A DNA stretch of 15,488 bases from the NCBI RefSeq assembly GCF_035268865.1, contig NZ_DATFKB010000035.1:1-15488 (forward strand). The letters are read 5' to 3'. A model generated the notes under the pieces. It did not search any database. It was not told the DNA's origin and saw nothing but the letters and a program-made list of their open reading frames with translations. Below are positions 1 to 8,137 of the stretch, piece after piece (position 1 is the stretch's first letter; every line of letters begins with the position of its first letter). The DNA is from Salinivirga sp035268865. Lineage in GTDB: Bacteria; Bacteroidota; Bacteroidia; Bacteroidales; Salinivirgaceae. The translations under genes were made by a program, and so were the position numbers.

Positions 1-1
1 G

Positions 2-742
2 CAGGACAGGTCCTCATTTATTATGGAAGAGTCTACCCCAATATATCCGGATACATTGGTTTGGATCAGTGATTTTTCATACTCTTACAACGAACCAATG
101 GCCAATTCTTACTTTTATCATCCTACATATGATAATTATCCTGTTGTTGGCGTAAATTGGATTCAAGCCAAAGCTTTTGCCGTCTGGAGAACGAATATAC
201 TTAATGCGGCACAATCACGCAGAGGTGAGCCTAGTGTCCAGGATTATCAACTGCCAACTGAAGCCCAATGGGAAAGAGCCGCCAGAGGAGGTTTAGATCT
301 TGTTCCATATCCATGGGGAGGATACTATACCAGAGATGGAGAGGGTTGCTTCCTTGCAAACTTCAAACCACTGCGCGGTGATTATACAGAAGATGGAGCA
401 CTCCGCACCCACGAAGTAGCTGCCTATAACCCTAATGATTTTGGACTATATGATATGGCTGGTAATGTTGCAGAATGGACTCGTAACGCCTTTGACGAAT
501 CGGCCTACACATTTACTCACGATATGGATCCGGAATATGAATACAGAGCCTTGGATAGTGATCCGCCAGTGTTAAAACGTAAAGTAGTAAGAGGTGGTTC
601 ATGGAAAGATATTGGATATTATTTGCAAAACGGAACACGTGCCTACGAATATCAGGATACAGCAAAATCATACATCGGTTTTAGATGTGTGCGCTCATAT
701 ATGGGTAGTGGTCAAGACGCCCCTAGTTCTAATGTTTACTAA
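2..742 (+). CDS. gldK: GldK, T9SS outer-membrane ring lipoprotein (3' part)
   Basis: This is the C-terminal part of GldK (PorK in Porphyromonas), the lipoprotein that forms the periplasmic ring of the type IX secretion system with GldN. The reading frame is open from base 2, so the true start lies upstream; the Met at position 23 is internal. The fold is that of formylglycine-generating enzyme (FGE-sulfatase): PVVGVNW, then LPTEAQWERAARGG, YPWGG, FGLYDMAGNVAEWT, VVRGGSW and IGFRCVRS, in family order. GldK is thought to use this fold structurally rather than catalytically. Only 10 bases separate it from gldL, so the two are co-transcribed. The call is very secure because gldL, gldM and gldN follow in canonical order. 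Confidence 0.95.
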   Translation, partial: QDRSSFIMEESTPIYPDTLVWISDFSYSYNEPMANSYFYHPTYDNYPVVGVNWIQAKAFAVWRTNILNAAQSRRGEPSVQDYQLPTEAQWERAARGGLDLVPYPWGGYYTRDGEGCFLANFKPLRGDYTEDGALRTHEVAAYNPNDFGLYDMAGNVAEWTRNAFDESAYTFTHDMDPEYEYRALDSDPPVLKRKVVRGGSWKDIGYYLQNGTRAYEYQDTAKSYIGFRCVRSYMGSGQDAPSSNVY

Positions 743-752
743 ATTTTAGGTT

Positions 753-2036
753 ATGACATTATCGGAATTTGTTGAAAGTAAAACGTATAAGACAATAATG
801 AAATATGTATACGGCTGGGGCGCATCTATAGTGCTAGCCGGTGCATTATTCAAAATCCAGCACTACCCTGGCGCAGGCGCTATGCTTGTAGCAGGTATGA
901 GTACTGAGGTTTTGATTTTCTTCTTGTCTGCTTTCGAGCCTTTACATGAAGAACCGGACTGGACACTGGTTTATCCTGAATTGGCTGGAATGACTAATGA
1001 TCTGGACGATGATTTGCCCCGTCAGGATTATGGTATCCAACGTGATAGCAGATTGTTTAATGTTTCAGAAGCACCACCAGCTCCTACACAAGCTGCACCC
1101 GCACAGCAAGCTACTGCTCCTCAAGGGAGTGGCGAAGCACAGCCGCAGGGTGGAGTTCCGGCAGGAGGAGGCTACCCGCCTGCAGGTGGACAAAGAACAT
1201 ATGCGCTTGAGCGATTTGATGAGCTACTTGAAAAAGCAGAACTCGGGCCGGACCTCTTTGTTAAAATGGGTGAAGGAATACAAAGGCTTTCAAATACTGC
1301 AGAAGACCTGAATAAAATGCAGGATGTTGTTGCTGCCAATGAAAATTATGCTGCGAATATGAATAATGCATCAGAATCAGCACGTCAGCTATCTGAAACA
1401 TTTAATTCATCAAGTGATGTGGTTCAAAGCTCTAGCAGCTCAATGAGTGAAGCTTCATTGAAAGCTGCCGAGAAAATGGAACAAACAGGTGATGATTTAT
1501 CCAGTGCAGCAAAAGAAAGTGCTGAAACTATTAAGCATTCCTTTACGGAGGCCTCGAAAAACAGTGCAGCAAAAATTGAGCAATCATTTGATGGCTTCTC
1601 TGATGCTGCTAAATCGAGCTCCGAAAATCTTGCCCAAAATGCCGAGAAAGCTGGCCAGCATTTATTAAATGCAGCTAATGAGACAGGTAGTGTATTGAGT
1701 CAAAGCTACCAGCAGCTCATTTCTGAGATGGAATCCAGTATGCAAAACCTGAAATCAGGAAATCAGTCCTATATTGAACAGATAGATGTTCAAAATAAAC
1801 ATCTTACTGCCTTAAATTCAATATATGAACTGCAAATGCAAAATCTGAATCAACAGAATGAGCAATCTCAGGAGCTTTATAGTAAAGCTAATCAGGCAAT
1901 AGAAAACATGAGTGCTGCAGTTGGTGACACTCAAAAATATAAAGAAGAATTGAATAAATTAAATGATAATCTTGCCGCATTGAATAATGTTTATGGTAAT
2001 ATGTTATCATCATTCAATCTTAACGTAAACGAATAA
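753..2036 (+). CDS. gldL: GldL, T9SS inner-membrane motor protein with long C-terminal extension
   Basis: GldL forms the inner-membrane proton-driven motor of the type IX secretion system together with GldM. Two transmembrane helices lie near residues 18-35 and 41-60. A Glu in the second (E52, in GMSTEVLIFF) matches the buried Glu described for motor function in GldL. The conserved FEPLHEEPDW stretch follows. At 427 residues it is much longer than Flavobacterium GldL (about 215) and longer than PorL (about 309). The extra length is a Pro/Ala/Gln/Gly-rich linker (about 106-146), then a Ser/Ala-rich helical stretch (about 205-320) with loose internal repeats around SAAKxS, then a Gln/Asn-rich coiled-coil tail. 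The start follows gldK by 10 bases and the stop is 12 bases before gldM. Confidence 0.93.
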   Translation: MTLSEFVESKTYKTIMKYVYGWGASIVLAGALFKIQHYPGAGAMLVAGMSTEVLIFFLSAFEPLHEEPDWTLVYPELAGMTNDLDDDLPRQDYGIQRDSRLFNVSEAPPAPTQAAPAQQATAPQGSGEAQPQGGVPAGGGYPPAGGQRTYALERFDELLEKAELGPDLFVKMGEGIQRLSNTAEDLNKMQDVVAANENYAANMNNASESARQLSETFNSSSDVVQSSSSSMSEASLKAAEKMEQTGDDLSSAAKESAETIKHSFTEASKNSAAKIEQSFDGFSDAAKSSSENLAQNAEKAGQHLLNAANETGSVLSQSYQQLISEMESSMQNLKSGNQSYIEQIDVQNKHLTALNSIYELQMQNLNQQNEQSQELYSKANQAIENMSAAVGDTQKYKEELNKLNDNLAALNNVYGNMLSSFNLNVNE

Positions 2037-2048
2037 GCTTATTGTATT

Positions 2049-3659
2049 ATGGCAGGTGGCAAAGAAACTCCCCGGCAGAAGATGATAGGAATGATGTATT
2101 TATTCCTCACGGCAATGCTTGCACTGAATGTTTCAAAGGAAGTTTTGCACTCTTTTGTACTTGTAAACGATAGCCTTTCCGCAACAGTAGATAATTTTAC
2201 TGAAAAAAATAAAAGTATTTATGATGATTTCGAGAAACAAGCCTCAATGAACGAGGAAAAGGTTGGTAAGTGGAGAGATCTCGCCAATCAGGTTAAGGCA
2301 AAGTCTAATGAAATCAATGAATACATAAAAGAGTTGAAAGTTGAGGTAGTACAGGCTGCTGATGGAGATGATGCTCCAGCTATCACTGAAGATGGTGATA
2401 TCATTGCCGAAAAAATAGAAGCAAAAGACAATCTTGACGTTGGTGGTGAAGTTATGGTCGTCAAAGGTCGAGGACCCGTCCTTAAAGAGAAAATTATTAA
2501 GTTTCGTGAGTTTTTGCTCGAAAACACAGATCCGAGCCATACTTTTATTAGAAAGTCTATTAATAAGAATTTAAATACCGATGATCCGCCGGCAGAAGAA
2601 GGTGCTCAGGTTTCCTGGACTTCTCACCATTTTTCCCATATGCCGCTTGCTGCCGTATTAACTATGTTAACCAAAACACAGTCAGATATTCGTAATGCCG
2701 AAGCAGACATTTTACGTTACTTTTACGGGCAAATAAGTGCTCAGGATTTTAAGTTTAATGATCTTGAACCAGTTGTGCTGCCTACAAAGAGTAATTATGT
2801 GCTTAAAGGTACTGAATATGAGGCCGAGGTATTTATTGCCGCTCAGGATACTACCCAAAAACCCAGTATTTATATCGGCGATTACCAGCAGAATGAAGAT
2901 GGAAAATACAGTATGGTTGGAAGCTATGATTCGCTTGAAATAAAAAATGGGCGCGGAATTTATAAGACAAGAACAAATACCAGAGGGGACAAAGAATGGG
3001 GTGGTCTTATAGCTATGCGGGCCCCGGATGGTTCAATACAGCAGTTCCCCTTTGAGGCACAATATAAAGTAGAAGTTCCCACAGCTATTATTAGTGCAAG
3101 TGCAAACCGGGTTTTCTATTATGGGGTTGCGAATCCTTTGGAAGTTTCAGTTCCTGGTCTGCGGAAAGATCAATTAAAGCCGACAGCTACTAACGCACGA
3201 ATTGTATCCCATAGGGGTGGTTATGCTGTGAAACCAAGTAAAAAGGGTGGAAAAATTAAGGTGAGCCTTTATGCTGATATCGATAACCAGAGAAAATTGA
3301 TAGGTAGTAGTACCTTTAGTGTGAAGCAAATTCCACCACCAACTCCTGTATTGCAGCCCATTAACGTTAAATTTGGAGATATTGCAAAAGGAGAGCTGGG
3401 CTTTGCAGACCGTGTTGATGCCAAACTTGAAGGCTTTATAATGGAAGATATTAATTATAAAGTTATAAGTTTTACAGTCAGCACTACAGATGAAGGATTT
3501 ACGGTTGATGAAGAAATCAACGGAGCACGTTTTAATCAAGCTGTAACACAGATGATTCAGAAAGCCAGTCGTAATCAGAAAATTACTTTTGAAGATATTA
3601 AAGCTGAAGGACCTGATGGTATTAAGGAGTTGAGTCCCATGGTCTTCACTATTAAATAA
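2049..3659 (+). CDS. gldM: GldM, T9SS motor shaft protein
   Basis: GldM (PorM) is the single-pass inner-membrane protein whose long periplasmic part spans toward the GldK/GldN ring and is driven by GldL. The N-terminus has the expected short cytoplasmic piece (MAGGKETPRQKM) and one membrane helix (about 13-30, IGMMYLFLTAMLALNV). A helical D1 region rich in Lys and Glu follows, and then beta-rich periplasmic domains. The length of 536 residues fits the family (about 510-540). It starts 12 bases after gldL stops. Nothing looks truncated. Identification rests on sequence character, size and position in the K-L-M-N order. Confidence 0.95.
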   Translation: MAGGKETPRQKMIGMMYLFLTAMLALNVSKEVLHSFVLVNDSLSATVDNFTEKNKSIYDDFEKQASMNEEKVGKWRDLANQVKAKSNEINEYIKELKVEVVQAADGDDAPAITEDGDIIAEKIEAKDNLDVGGEVMVVKGRGPVLKEKIIKFREFLLENTDPSHTFIRKSINKNLNTDDPPAEEGAQVSWTSHHFSHMPLAAVLTMLTKTQSDIRNAEADILRYFYGQISAQDFKFNDLEPVVLPTKSNYVLKGTEYEAEVFIAAQDTTQKPSIYIGDYQQNEDGKYSMVGSYDSLEIKNGRGIYKTRTNTRGDKEWGGLIAMRAPDGSIQQFPFEAQYKVEVPTAIISASANRVFYYGVANPLEVSVPGLRKDQLKPTATNARIVSHRGGYAVKPSKKGGKIKVSLYADIDNQRKLIGSSTFSVKQIPPPTPVLQPINVKFGDIAKGELGFADRVDAKLEGFIMEDINYKVISFTVSTTDEGFTVDEEINGARFNQAVTQMIQKASRNQKITFEDIKAEGPDGIKELSPMVFTIK

Positions 3660-3702
3660 TATGAAAATAGTTAAAGAAAATTAAAAATTAAACGATAAAC
3701 AC

Positions 3703-4548
3703 ATGAAAAAATTAGTGCTTTTCTCATTTACATTTGCCTTGTTATTTTCTTTATTGCCTACAAATGAGGCAAAAGCACAGGTTCTTGACGGTATTTATGA
3801 GAAAGAACATGTGCCTAGCAGACGTCCTGTTCCATATGCACAATTGCGCGAAGCCGACGTGATGTGGAAAAAACGCGTATGGCGCTGTATCGATTTACGT
3901 CAAAAAATGAATTTCCATTTTTATTATCCGATCAATCGTATCAATGAGCGTATGAACCTTACAAACCTACTGGTTTATGGACAAACCCATGAAGGAGTTG
4001 TATTATATGATGCTGATGAAAACGATCGTTTCACAACAATTCTTACCACCTCTGAAATCGAAGGAAAATTTGATGCAGGGACACAAGAGCGTAAGATTGT
4101 GCAGGATGATGGAACCGAGATAGTTAAAGAGTTTTATCAGCCAATTAATTATGCAGAGGTAAAACAAATTTGGCTAAAAGAGGAGTGGTTTTTTGACAGG
4201 CAACGCTCCAAAATGGAAGTACGCATCCTGGGAATCATGCCTATACGTTTCACCGAGGATCCAAATACAGGCGAACTGCAAAAAATACGTTTATTTTGGG
4301 CATATTTCCCTGCCGTAAGGCCAATTTTAGCCAATCATGAGGTATTTAATCGTTTTAATGATGCAAAACGACGTACGTACGATGATATTTTCTTCAAAAG
4401 ATTTTTTGATAGCTATATTGTGAAAGAATCGAATGTATATGAAGATAGGCGTATTGCAGAATACCGTGATGGCCGCATGGCATTGTGGGAAGCACAAAAA
4501 ATTAAAAAAGAGATGTTTAATTATGAGCAGGATCTCTGGTCATATTAG
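3703..4548 (+). CDS. gldN: GldN, T9SS periplasmic ring protein
   Basis: GldN (PorN) is the periplasmic partner of GldK in the T9SS ring. A signal peptide covers roughly residues 1-26 (Lys-Lys start, Leu/Phe-rich core, AKAQ cleavage region). The mature part has family features such as the early WKKRVWRCIDLRQKMN segment, the INERMNL stretch, and repeated acidic/aromatic segments such as YDDIFFKRFFDSYI. It is 281 residues long, which is normal. The 43-base gap to gldM holds no obvious terminator, so it belongs to the same operon. A strong hairpin terminator begins 15 bases after the stop. Confidence 0.94.
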   Translation: MKKLVLFSFTFALLFSLLPTNEAKAQVLDGIYEKEHVPSRRPVPYAQLREADVMWKKRVWRCIDLRQKMNFHFYYPINRINERMNLTNLLVYGQTHEGVVLYDADENDRFTTILTTSEIEGKFDAGTQERKIVQDDGTEIVKEFYQPINYAEVKQIWLKEEWFFDRQRSKMEVRILGIMPIRFTEDPNTGELQKIRLFWAYFPAVRPILANHEVFNRFNDAKRRTYDDIFFKRFFDSYIVKESNVYEDRRIAEYRDGRMALWEAQKIKKEMFNYEQDLWSY

Positions 4549-4563
4549 AATATATCAAAGCTT

Positions 4564-4590
4564 AAAAAAGGCCCTGTACGGGCCTTTTTT
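4564..4590. terminator. Bidirectional intrinsic terminator
   Basis: A hairpin with arms aaaaaaggccc (4564-4574) and gggcctttttt (4580-4590) and the five-base loop tgtac. The arms are perfectly complementary, and a T run flanks the stem on either strand. It lies between convergent gldN (+) and the guanylyltransferase gene (-), whose stop codon touches the T run, so it can end transcription from both sides. Confidence 0.9.
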
Positions 4591-5672
4591 TATATATTTT
4601 CCTCTCCTTTTTTAAACTTAATATCATTTACAATTTCCCGAATCTTATCTTCCTCAGACCGTTTACATATTAATAAAGAATCATAAGTCTCGGCAACCAC
4701 ATAATCTTCTAAACCCTGAATGGCTGTAATTTTATTATCTGTGGTAGTTATCAGTGTGTTGTGTGTGTCGTATGTGAGTATGTTTTGATGATTTGTGACG
4801 TTGTGATCATCGTTTTTTTCTTTATTATCGAAAAGATTGCTCCACGTGCCCAGGTCCGACCAGCCAAAATCTGCACAATATACATATACATTTTCGGCCT
4901 TTTCCATTATTCCGTAGTCAATCGATATGTTTTTGCACCCGGAATAAATTCTGCTAATAAAATTTTCCTCTTCCTTAGTATTATATACTTCCCTGTTCTC
5001 AGCAAAAAGCTCTTGTATTTCAGGTAGGTGGAGTTCAAAAGCGTATGTAATATCTTTTAATTTCCACATGTAAATACCGGCATTCCAGAAAAATTCGCCA
5101 CTCTCAATAAAGAACTTAGCCAACTCCTTATCAGGTTTTTCTGTGAAATTTTTAACTTTTGCTATTCCTTCGTTTTGTGACGTATCTTCAATTTGAATAT
5201 AACCATAATTCGTTTCCGCTCTGGAGGGATTTATGCCAATTGATAGTAACGCATCTTCCTTTTCAATAAAGTCTATTCCGTCATTAATTACTTTAACAAA
5301 TTTCTCTTCATTTAGAATCAGATGGTCAGCCGGGGTTACAATAATTGAGGCTTCCGGATTGATAGCTCTAATTCGCTCATTGGCAAAAGCAATACATGGT
5401 GCTGTGTTGCGTCTTGTGGGTTCAACAAGGGTCTGACTATCATTAATCTCTGGAATTTGTTCTTGAACAAGGTTTTTGAATAGAAAGCCGGTGACAATAA
5501 ATATGTTTTCTTTGGGGCAAACTTTTGCCATTCTGTTGTATGTCATCTGGAGTAGCGTAGAACCCGTGTCTAACAAGTCGATAAATTGTTTGGGGCGATT
5601 TTGTCTGCTTAATGGCCAGAATCGTCTGTCAATACCTCCTGCCATAATTACGCAAAAAAGATTATTATTCAT
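4590..5672 (-). CDS. manC: Mannose-1-phosphate guanylyltransferase
   Basis: Makes GDP-mannose from mannose 1-phosphate and GTP in the cytoplasm, feeding cell-surface polysaccharide and glycan synthesis. The 360-residue protein is a single nucleotidyltransferase domain without the C-terminal isomerase domain of bifunctional enzymes. Visible motifs are the N-terminal nucleotide loop (MAGGIDRRFWPLSR, then RPKQF), VEPTRRNTAPCIAFA, VTPADHLI, FTEKPD, FFWNAGIYMW and SIDYGIMEKAENVYV. One oddity is that the usual GGxGxR loop reads GGIDRR, with Asp at the second loop Gly. Its start overlaps the end of the upstream small gene by 8 bases, so the two are probably co-transcribed. The start MNNNLFCVIMAGG gives the usual short lead to the loop. 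Confidence 0.9.
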   Translation of the reverse strand: MNNNLFCVIMAGGIDRRFWPLSRQNRPKQFIDLLDTGSTLLQMTYNRMAKVCPKENIFIVTGFLFKNLVQEQIPEINDSQTLVEPTRRNTAPCIAFANERIRAINPEASIIVTPADHLILNEEKFVKVINDGIDFIEKEDALLSIGINPSRAETNYGYIQIEDTSQNEGIAKVKNFTEKPDKELAKFFIESGEFFWNAGIYMWKLKDITYAFELHLPEIQELFAENREVYNTKEEENFISRIYSGCKNISIDYGIMEKAENVYVYCADFGWSDLGTWSNLFDNKEKNDDHNVTNHQNILTYDTHNTLITTTDNKITAIQGLEDYVVAETYDSLLICKRSEEDKIREIVNDIKFKKGEENI

Positions 5673-6189
5673 TGTCTTTTTTATTTTTCGTGCTACTTTT
5701 TACATCCTCCAACTCTTCTTCTTTCATGAATGTTTTCATTAGGAGAATTGTCCAGCCCGTGTTTCTGTTATACCCAAGCCTTTGCATTCTTATTTGTTTT
5801 TTCTCGAAATAAATTTTCATAAAAATACTACGGTAGGTATTATTGCCGGTGCCTTCCCAGGCTTCTAGCCCATTAACATTTTCCACTATATCAAAAGGCT
5901 TTCGAATCATATTGAATCTATGATCATAACTTACCAGGCAGCTGTTTCCTGCCGAATCAAGAATGATTTGAAGTGCCAGAATGCCTTTAAGTCTTTGGAT
6001 GTGTTTTTTTTCAGCCCCATTCATAATGTCCATGATCAGTAAACTATCCCCTTTTGTATATTCTAATGTTATGGATTTGTCTTCGAGCTGAAATTGGGGC
6101 GAGCAATTCTCGAGTTTGTTTTTGTACATCTTTTGCGCCTGGATTGCAGTGCCCGATAATACAATTAGAAAAACCAGTAAAGCCTTCAT
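5665..6189 (-). CDS. Small secreted protein of unknown function
   Basis: A 174-residue protein that I do not recognise. It begins with a clear signal peptide (about 1-19, MKALLVFLIVLSGTAIQAQ), so it is exported. The mature part has scattered charged beta-like segments (SITLEYTKGDSLLIMDIM, LALQIILDSAGNSCLVSYDHRF) and ends in a Lys/Glu/Asp-rich tail (KNKKDNE). The segment LQIILDSAGNSCLVSY is loosely like the secreted TonB-C-like or DUF-type proteins common in Bacteroidota, but that is not enough for a call. Its 3' end overlaps the guanylyltransferase gene by 8 bases. A plausible minus-strand promoter sits about 24 bases upstream of its ATG. Confidence 0.75.
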   Translation of the reverse strand: MKALLVFLIVLSGTAIQAQKMYKNKLENCSPQFQLEDKSITLEYTKGDSLLIMDIMNGAEKKHIQRLKGILALQIILDSAGNSCLVSYDHRFNMIRKPFDIVENVNGLEAWEGTGNNTYRSIFMKIYFEKKQIRMQRLGYNRNTGWTILLMKTFMKEEELEDVKSSTKNKKDNE

Positions 6190-6212
6190 TGATTATTTAT
6201 TTTCTATAAAAA

Positions 6213-6243
6213 CAAAGATAATGTTTTCTGAAAGCTAATGCAA
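6213..6243 (-). promoter_or_regulatory. Putative Bacteroidota promoter for the minus-strand pair
   Basis: Read on the minus strand, a TATCTTTG box (6220-6213, matching TAnnTTTG) is preceded 20 bases upstream by TTG (6243-6241). This is the spacing expected for the -33/-7 promoter of Bacteroidota. It lies 24 bases from the ATG of the secreted-protein gene. Confidence 0.5.
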
Positions 6244-6444
6244 TTTTCACTTAGTCAAAGGGCTGATTACTCCTTTCAACCTGCACCAACTGTATATTAG
6301 GATAACGAGCTTTTTTAGATTAAGTAAAAATTACTGTTATTTTTATATCTCTACATATTTCGAAACCCGCATATTTAAATCGGTTTGGTTGCATATAGTA
6401 TATTAATATCCAAATATCCGTTTTTTAGATTCGCTTTTACGCAG

Positions 6445-6452
6445 TATATTTG
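6445..6452 (+). promoter_or_regulatory. Putative -7 box for the octaheme/rhodanese operon
   Basis: TATATTTG fits the Bacteroidota -7 consensus TAnnTTTG and lies 86 bases before the ATG of the octaheme cytochrome. The expected upstream -33 TTTG is only a T run (6421-6426), so the match is partial. One copy of the ttttttagatt direct repeat overlaps the place where the -33 element would lie. Confidence 0.4.
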
Positions 6453-6538
6453 ATATAACAAAAATATTACAGAAAATCTTATTGAAATTTCATGCTTGTA
6501 TTTTTAAAAATTGAAAATTGAATTAAAGCAGTTATCCA

Positions 6539-8113
6539 ATGAAAAAACTAATCCATATTTTATTCATTGTTCTAGTACCGCAAATAATAATTGCGGTATT
6601 AATCTACAACTATCAGAATATTAAGAATGAAGGTAACCTTGAAGAATTGCAAGAAGCATATGCACAGGTTCCTCAGTCATCAGTAGATCATGCTGAGTTT
6701 GCTGTTTTGCAGCAAGATTTTGAAACTCCACATGAAGTAACTGAGGCATGTTTGTCATGTCATACTGAGCGGGGGCAGGAGTTACTTAAAAGTTCACATT
6801 TTAATTGGGAAAGAGAGACGTTTATACCCGGCAGAGGTGTTGTTTATCTGGGTAAAAATAATTTGATCAATAACTTTTGTACTGGTATAGCCGGAAGTGA
6901 ACAGACATGTACGCGTTGCCATGCTGGATTTGGGTACTATGATACAACGTATAATTTTCATAATGAAAAGAATGTAGATTGCCTGGTATGTCATGATAAT
7001 AGTGGGATCTATAAAAAAGCCAAGGGTAGCGCAGGATATCCGGCAATGGGAGAAAATGCTCCAGATTATGGTGCTATAGCCCACCATATTGGCAGGCCAA
7101 ACAAGCAAAATTGCGGTGTGTGCCATTTTTACAGTGCTGGCGGAAATAATGTAAAGCACGGGCAACTTGAAAAGGCCTTATTAAATACAACAAAAGATGT
7201 GGATGTACATATGGCTCAAAATGGTCTTGACATGGAATGTGTGGACTGTCACAGTGCTGAGAATCATGTAATGAAAGGTCGTTATTATGGTATTTCATCC
7301 AGGGATTATAACCGGGCAACCTGCGAGCAATGTCACAATGACCGACCACACGAAGACGACATTATAAATGAGCATACTATTAAAGTAGCTTGCCAGACCT
7401 GTCATATACCTGAATATGCCAAGGTAAATGCAACTAAAATGTATTGGGATTGGTCTACAGCTTGCGATTTAAAAGATGGTAATCCATACTATGAACTCGA
7501 TTCAATGGGCAATAAAGCCTATCTTTCAATTAAGGGTAGTTTTACATGGAAACGAAATGTAAAACCCGATTATAAGTTCTTTAACGGAACAGCAGATCAT
7601 TATTTATTAACCGATGTCGTTGATACTTTCCCTGTACAAATCAATACACTTTTTGGTTCTTATGACGACAGAGAATCGAAAATTTGGCCGGTGAAAATTC
7701 ACCGGGGCAAACAACCTTATGATCCCCAGCAAAAACGTATACTGCAGGCTAAACTGTGGGATCCTGAACCGGGAAATGGTGCTTTGTGGGTCGATTTTGA
7801 CTGGGATGCTTCGCTTAAAGCAGGTATGGAATACATTGGCCTGCCATATAGCGGTGAATACGAATTTGTTGAGACAGAAATGTATCTTCCATTGAACCAC
7901 ATGGTATCGCCTGCCACCAAATCGGTTTCATGTGCAGAATGCCATAACCGTGATAATAGCCGTATGGCAGGGCTGAGTGGTTTCTATATGCCCGGAAGAG
8001 ACCGAAATAACATGCTCGATTTAATCGGATGGATACTGGTACTGGGTTCCCTGGCAGGGGTAATTGTGCATGGAGGAATTCGAATTGCAATAAATAGAAA
8101 ACAAAATCATTAG
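6539..8113 (+). CDS. Membrane-anchored octaheme cytochrome c, tetrathionate reductase (OTR) family
   Basis: An electron-transfer or reductase protein with eight CxxCH heme sites, at residues 71, 124, 148, 192, 234, 262, 285 and 465. The spacing, the long heme-free stretch before the eighth heme, and the GRPNKQNCGVCHFYSAGGNNVKHG segment match the octaheme tetrathionate reductase-family cytochromes known from Shewanella. Those enzymes use a Lys as ligand to an active-site heme; K159, K160 and K162 after the third heme are candidates here. An N-terminal hydrophobic helix (about 5-24) without a clear cleavage site and a C-terminal helix (about 493-514) suggest anchoring at both ends with the hemes in the periplasm. 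Two extra cysteines (C114, C309) are not heme sites. A cytochrome b561 gene follows 24 bases on. Family members can reduce tetrathionate, nitrite or hydroxylamine in vitro. The sulfur genes downstream favour a sulfur compound here, which is inference. Confidence 0.9.
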   Translation: MKKLIHILFIVLVPQIIIAVLIYNYQNIKNEGNLEELQEAYAQVPQSSVDHAEFAVLQQDFETPHEVTEACLSCHTERGQELLKSSHFNWERETFIPGRGVVYLGKNNLINNFCTGIAGSEQTCTRCHAGFGYYDTTYNFHNEKNVDCLVCHDNSGIYKKAKGSAGYPAMGENAPDYGAIAHHIGRPNKQNCGVCHFYSAGGNNVKHGQLEKALLNTTKDVDVHMAQNGLDMECVDCHSAENHVMKGRYYGISSRDYNRATCEQCHNDRPHEDDIINEHTIKVACQTCHIPEYAKVNATKMYWDWSTACDLKDGNPYYELDSMGNKAYLSIKGSFTWKRNVKPDYKFFNGTADHYLLTDVVDTFPVQINTLFGSYDDRESKIWPVKIHRGKQPYDPQQKRILQAKLWDPEPGNGALWVDFDWDASLKAGMEYIGLPYSGEYEFVETEMYLPLNHMVSPATKSVSCAECHNRDNSRMAGLSGFYMPGRDRNNMLDLIGWILVLGSLAGVIVHGGIRIAINRKQNH

Positions 8114-8137
8114 GCAATAACCTGAAAGGCATAAAAA

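Larger units (their letters stand above)
6190..6538. other. Divergent intergenic region with an 11-base direct repeat
   Basis: A 349-base, AT-rich gap between the minus-strand secreted-protein gene and the sulfur operon. It holds the putative promoters for both directions. It also holds an exact direct repeat ttttttagatt at 6311-6321 and 6421-6431, 110 bases apart. A small palindrome gtaa-aaa-ttac occurs near 6324-6334. I see no small open frame or RNA gene. Confidence 0.5.

Noticed and set aside
997..1311. A 104-codon open frame inside gldL
   Set aside because: It is a shadow of the Pro/Gln/Ala-rich linker region in another frame, with no start context or family likeness.
6539..8113. Classical molybdenum tetrathionate reductase or NrfA nitrite reductase
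   Set aside because: There is no molybdopterin domain, and the heme count and layout (eight CxxCH, no CxxCK) do not fit pentaheme NrfA. The octaheme OTR family fits better.
7717..8132. Minus-strand open frames across the octaheme cytochrome gene
   Set aside because: The plus strand encodes a complete protein with all eight heme motifs; the reverse frames have no coherent character.
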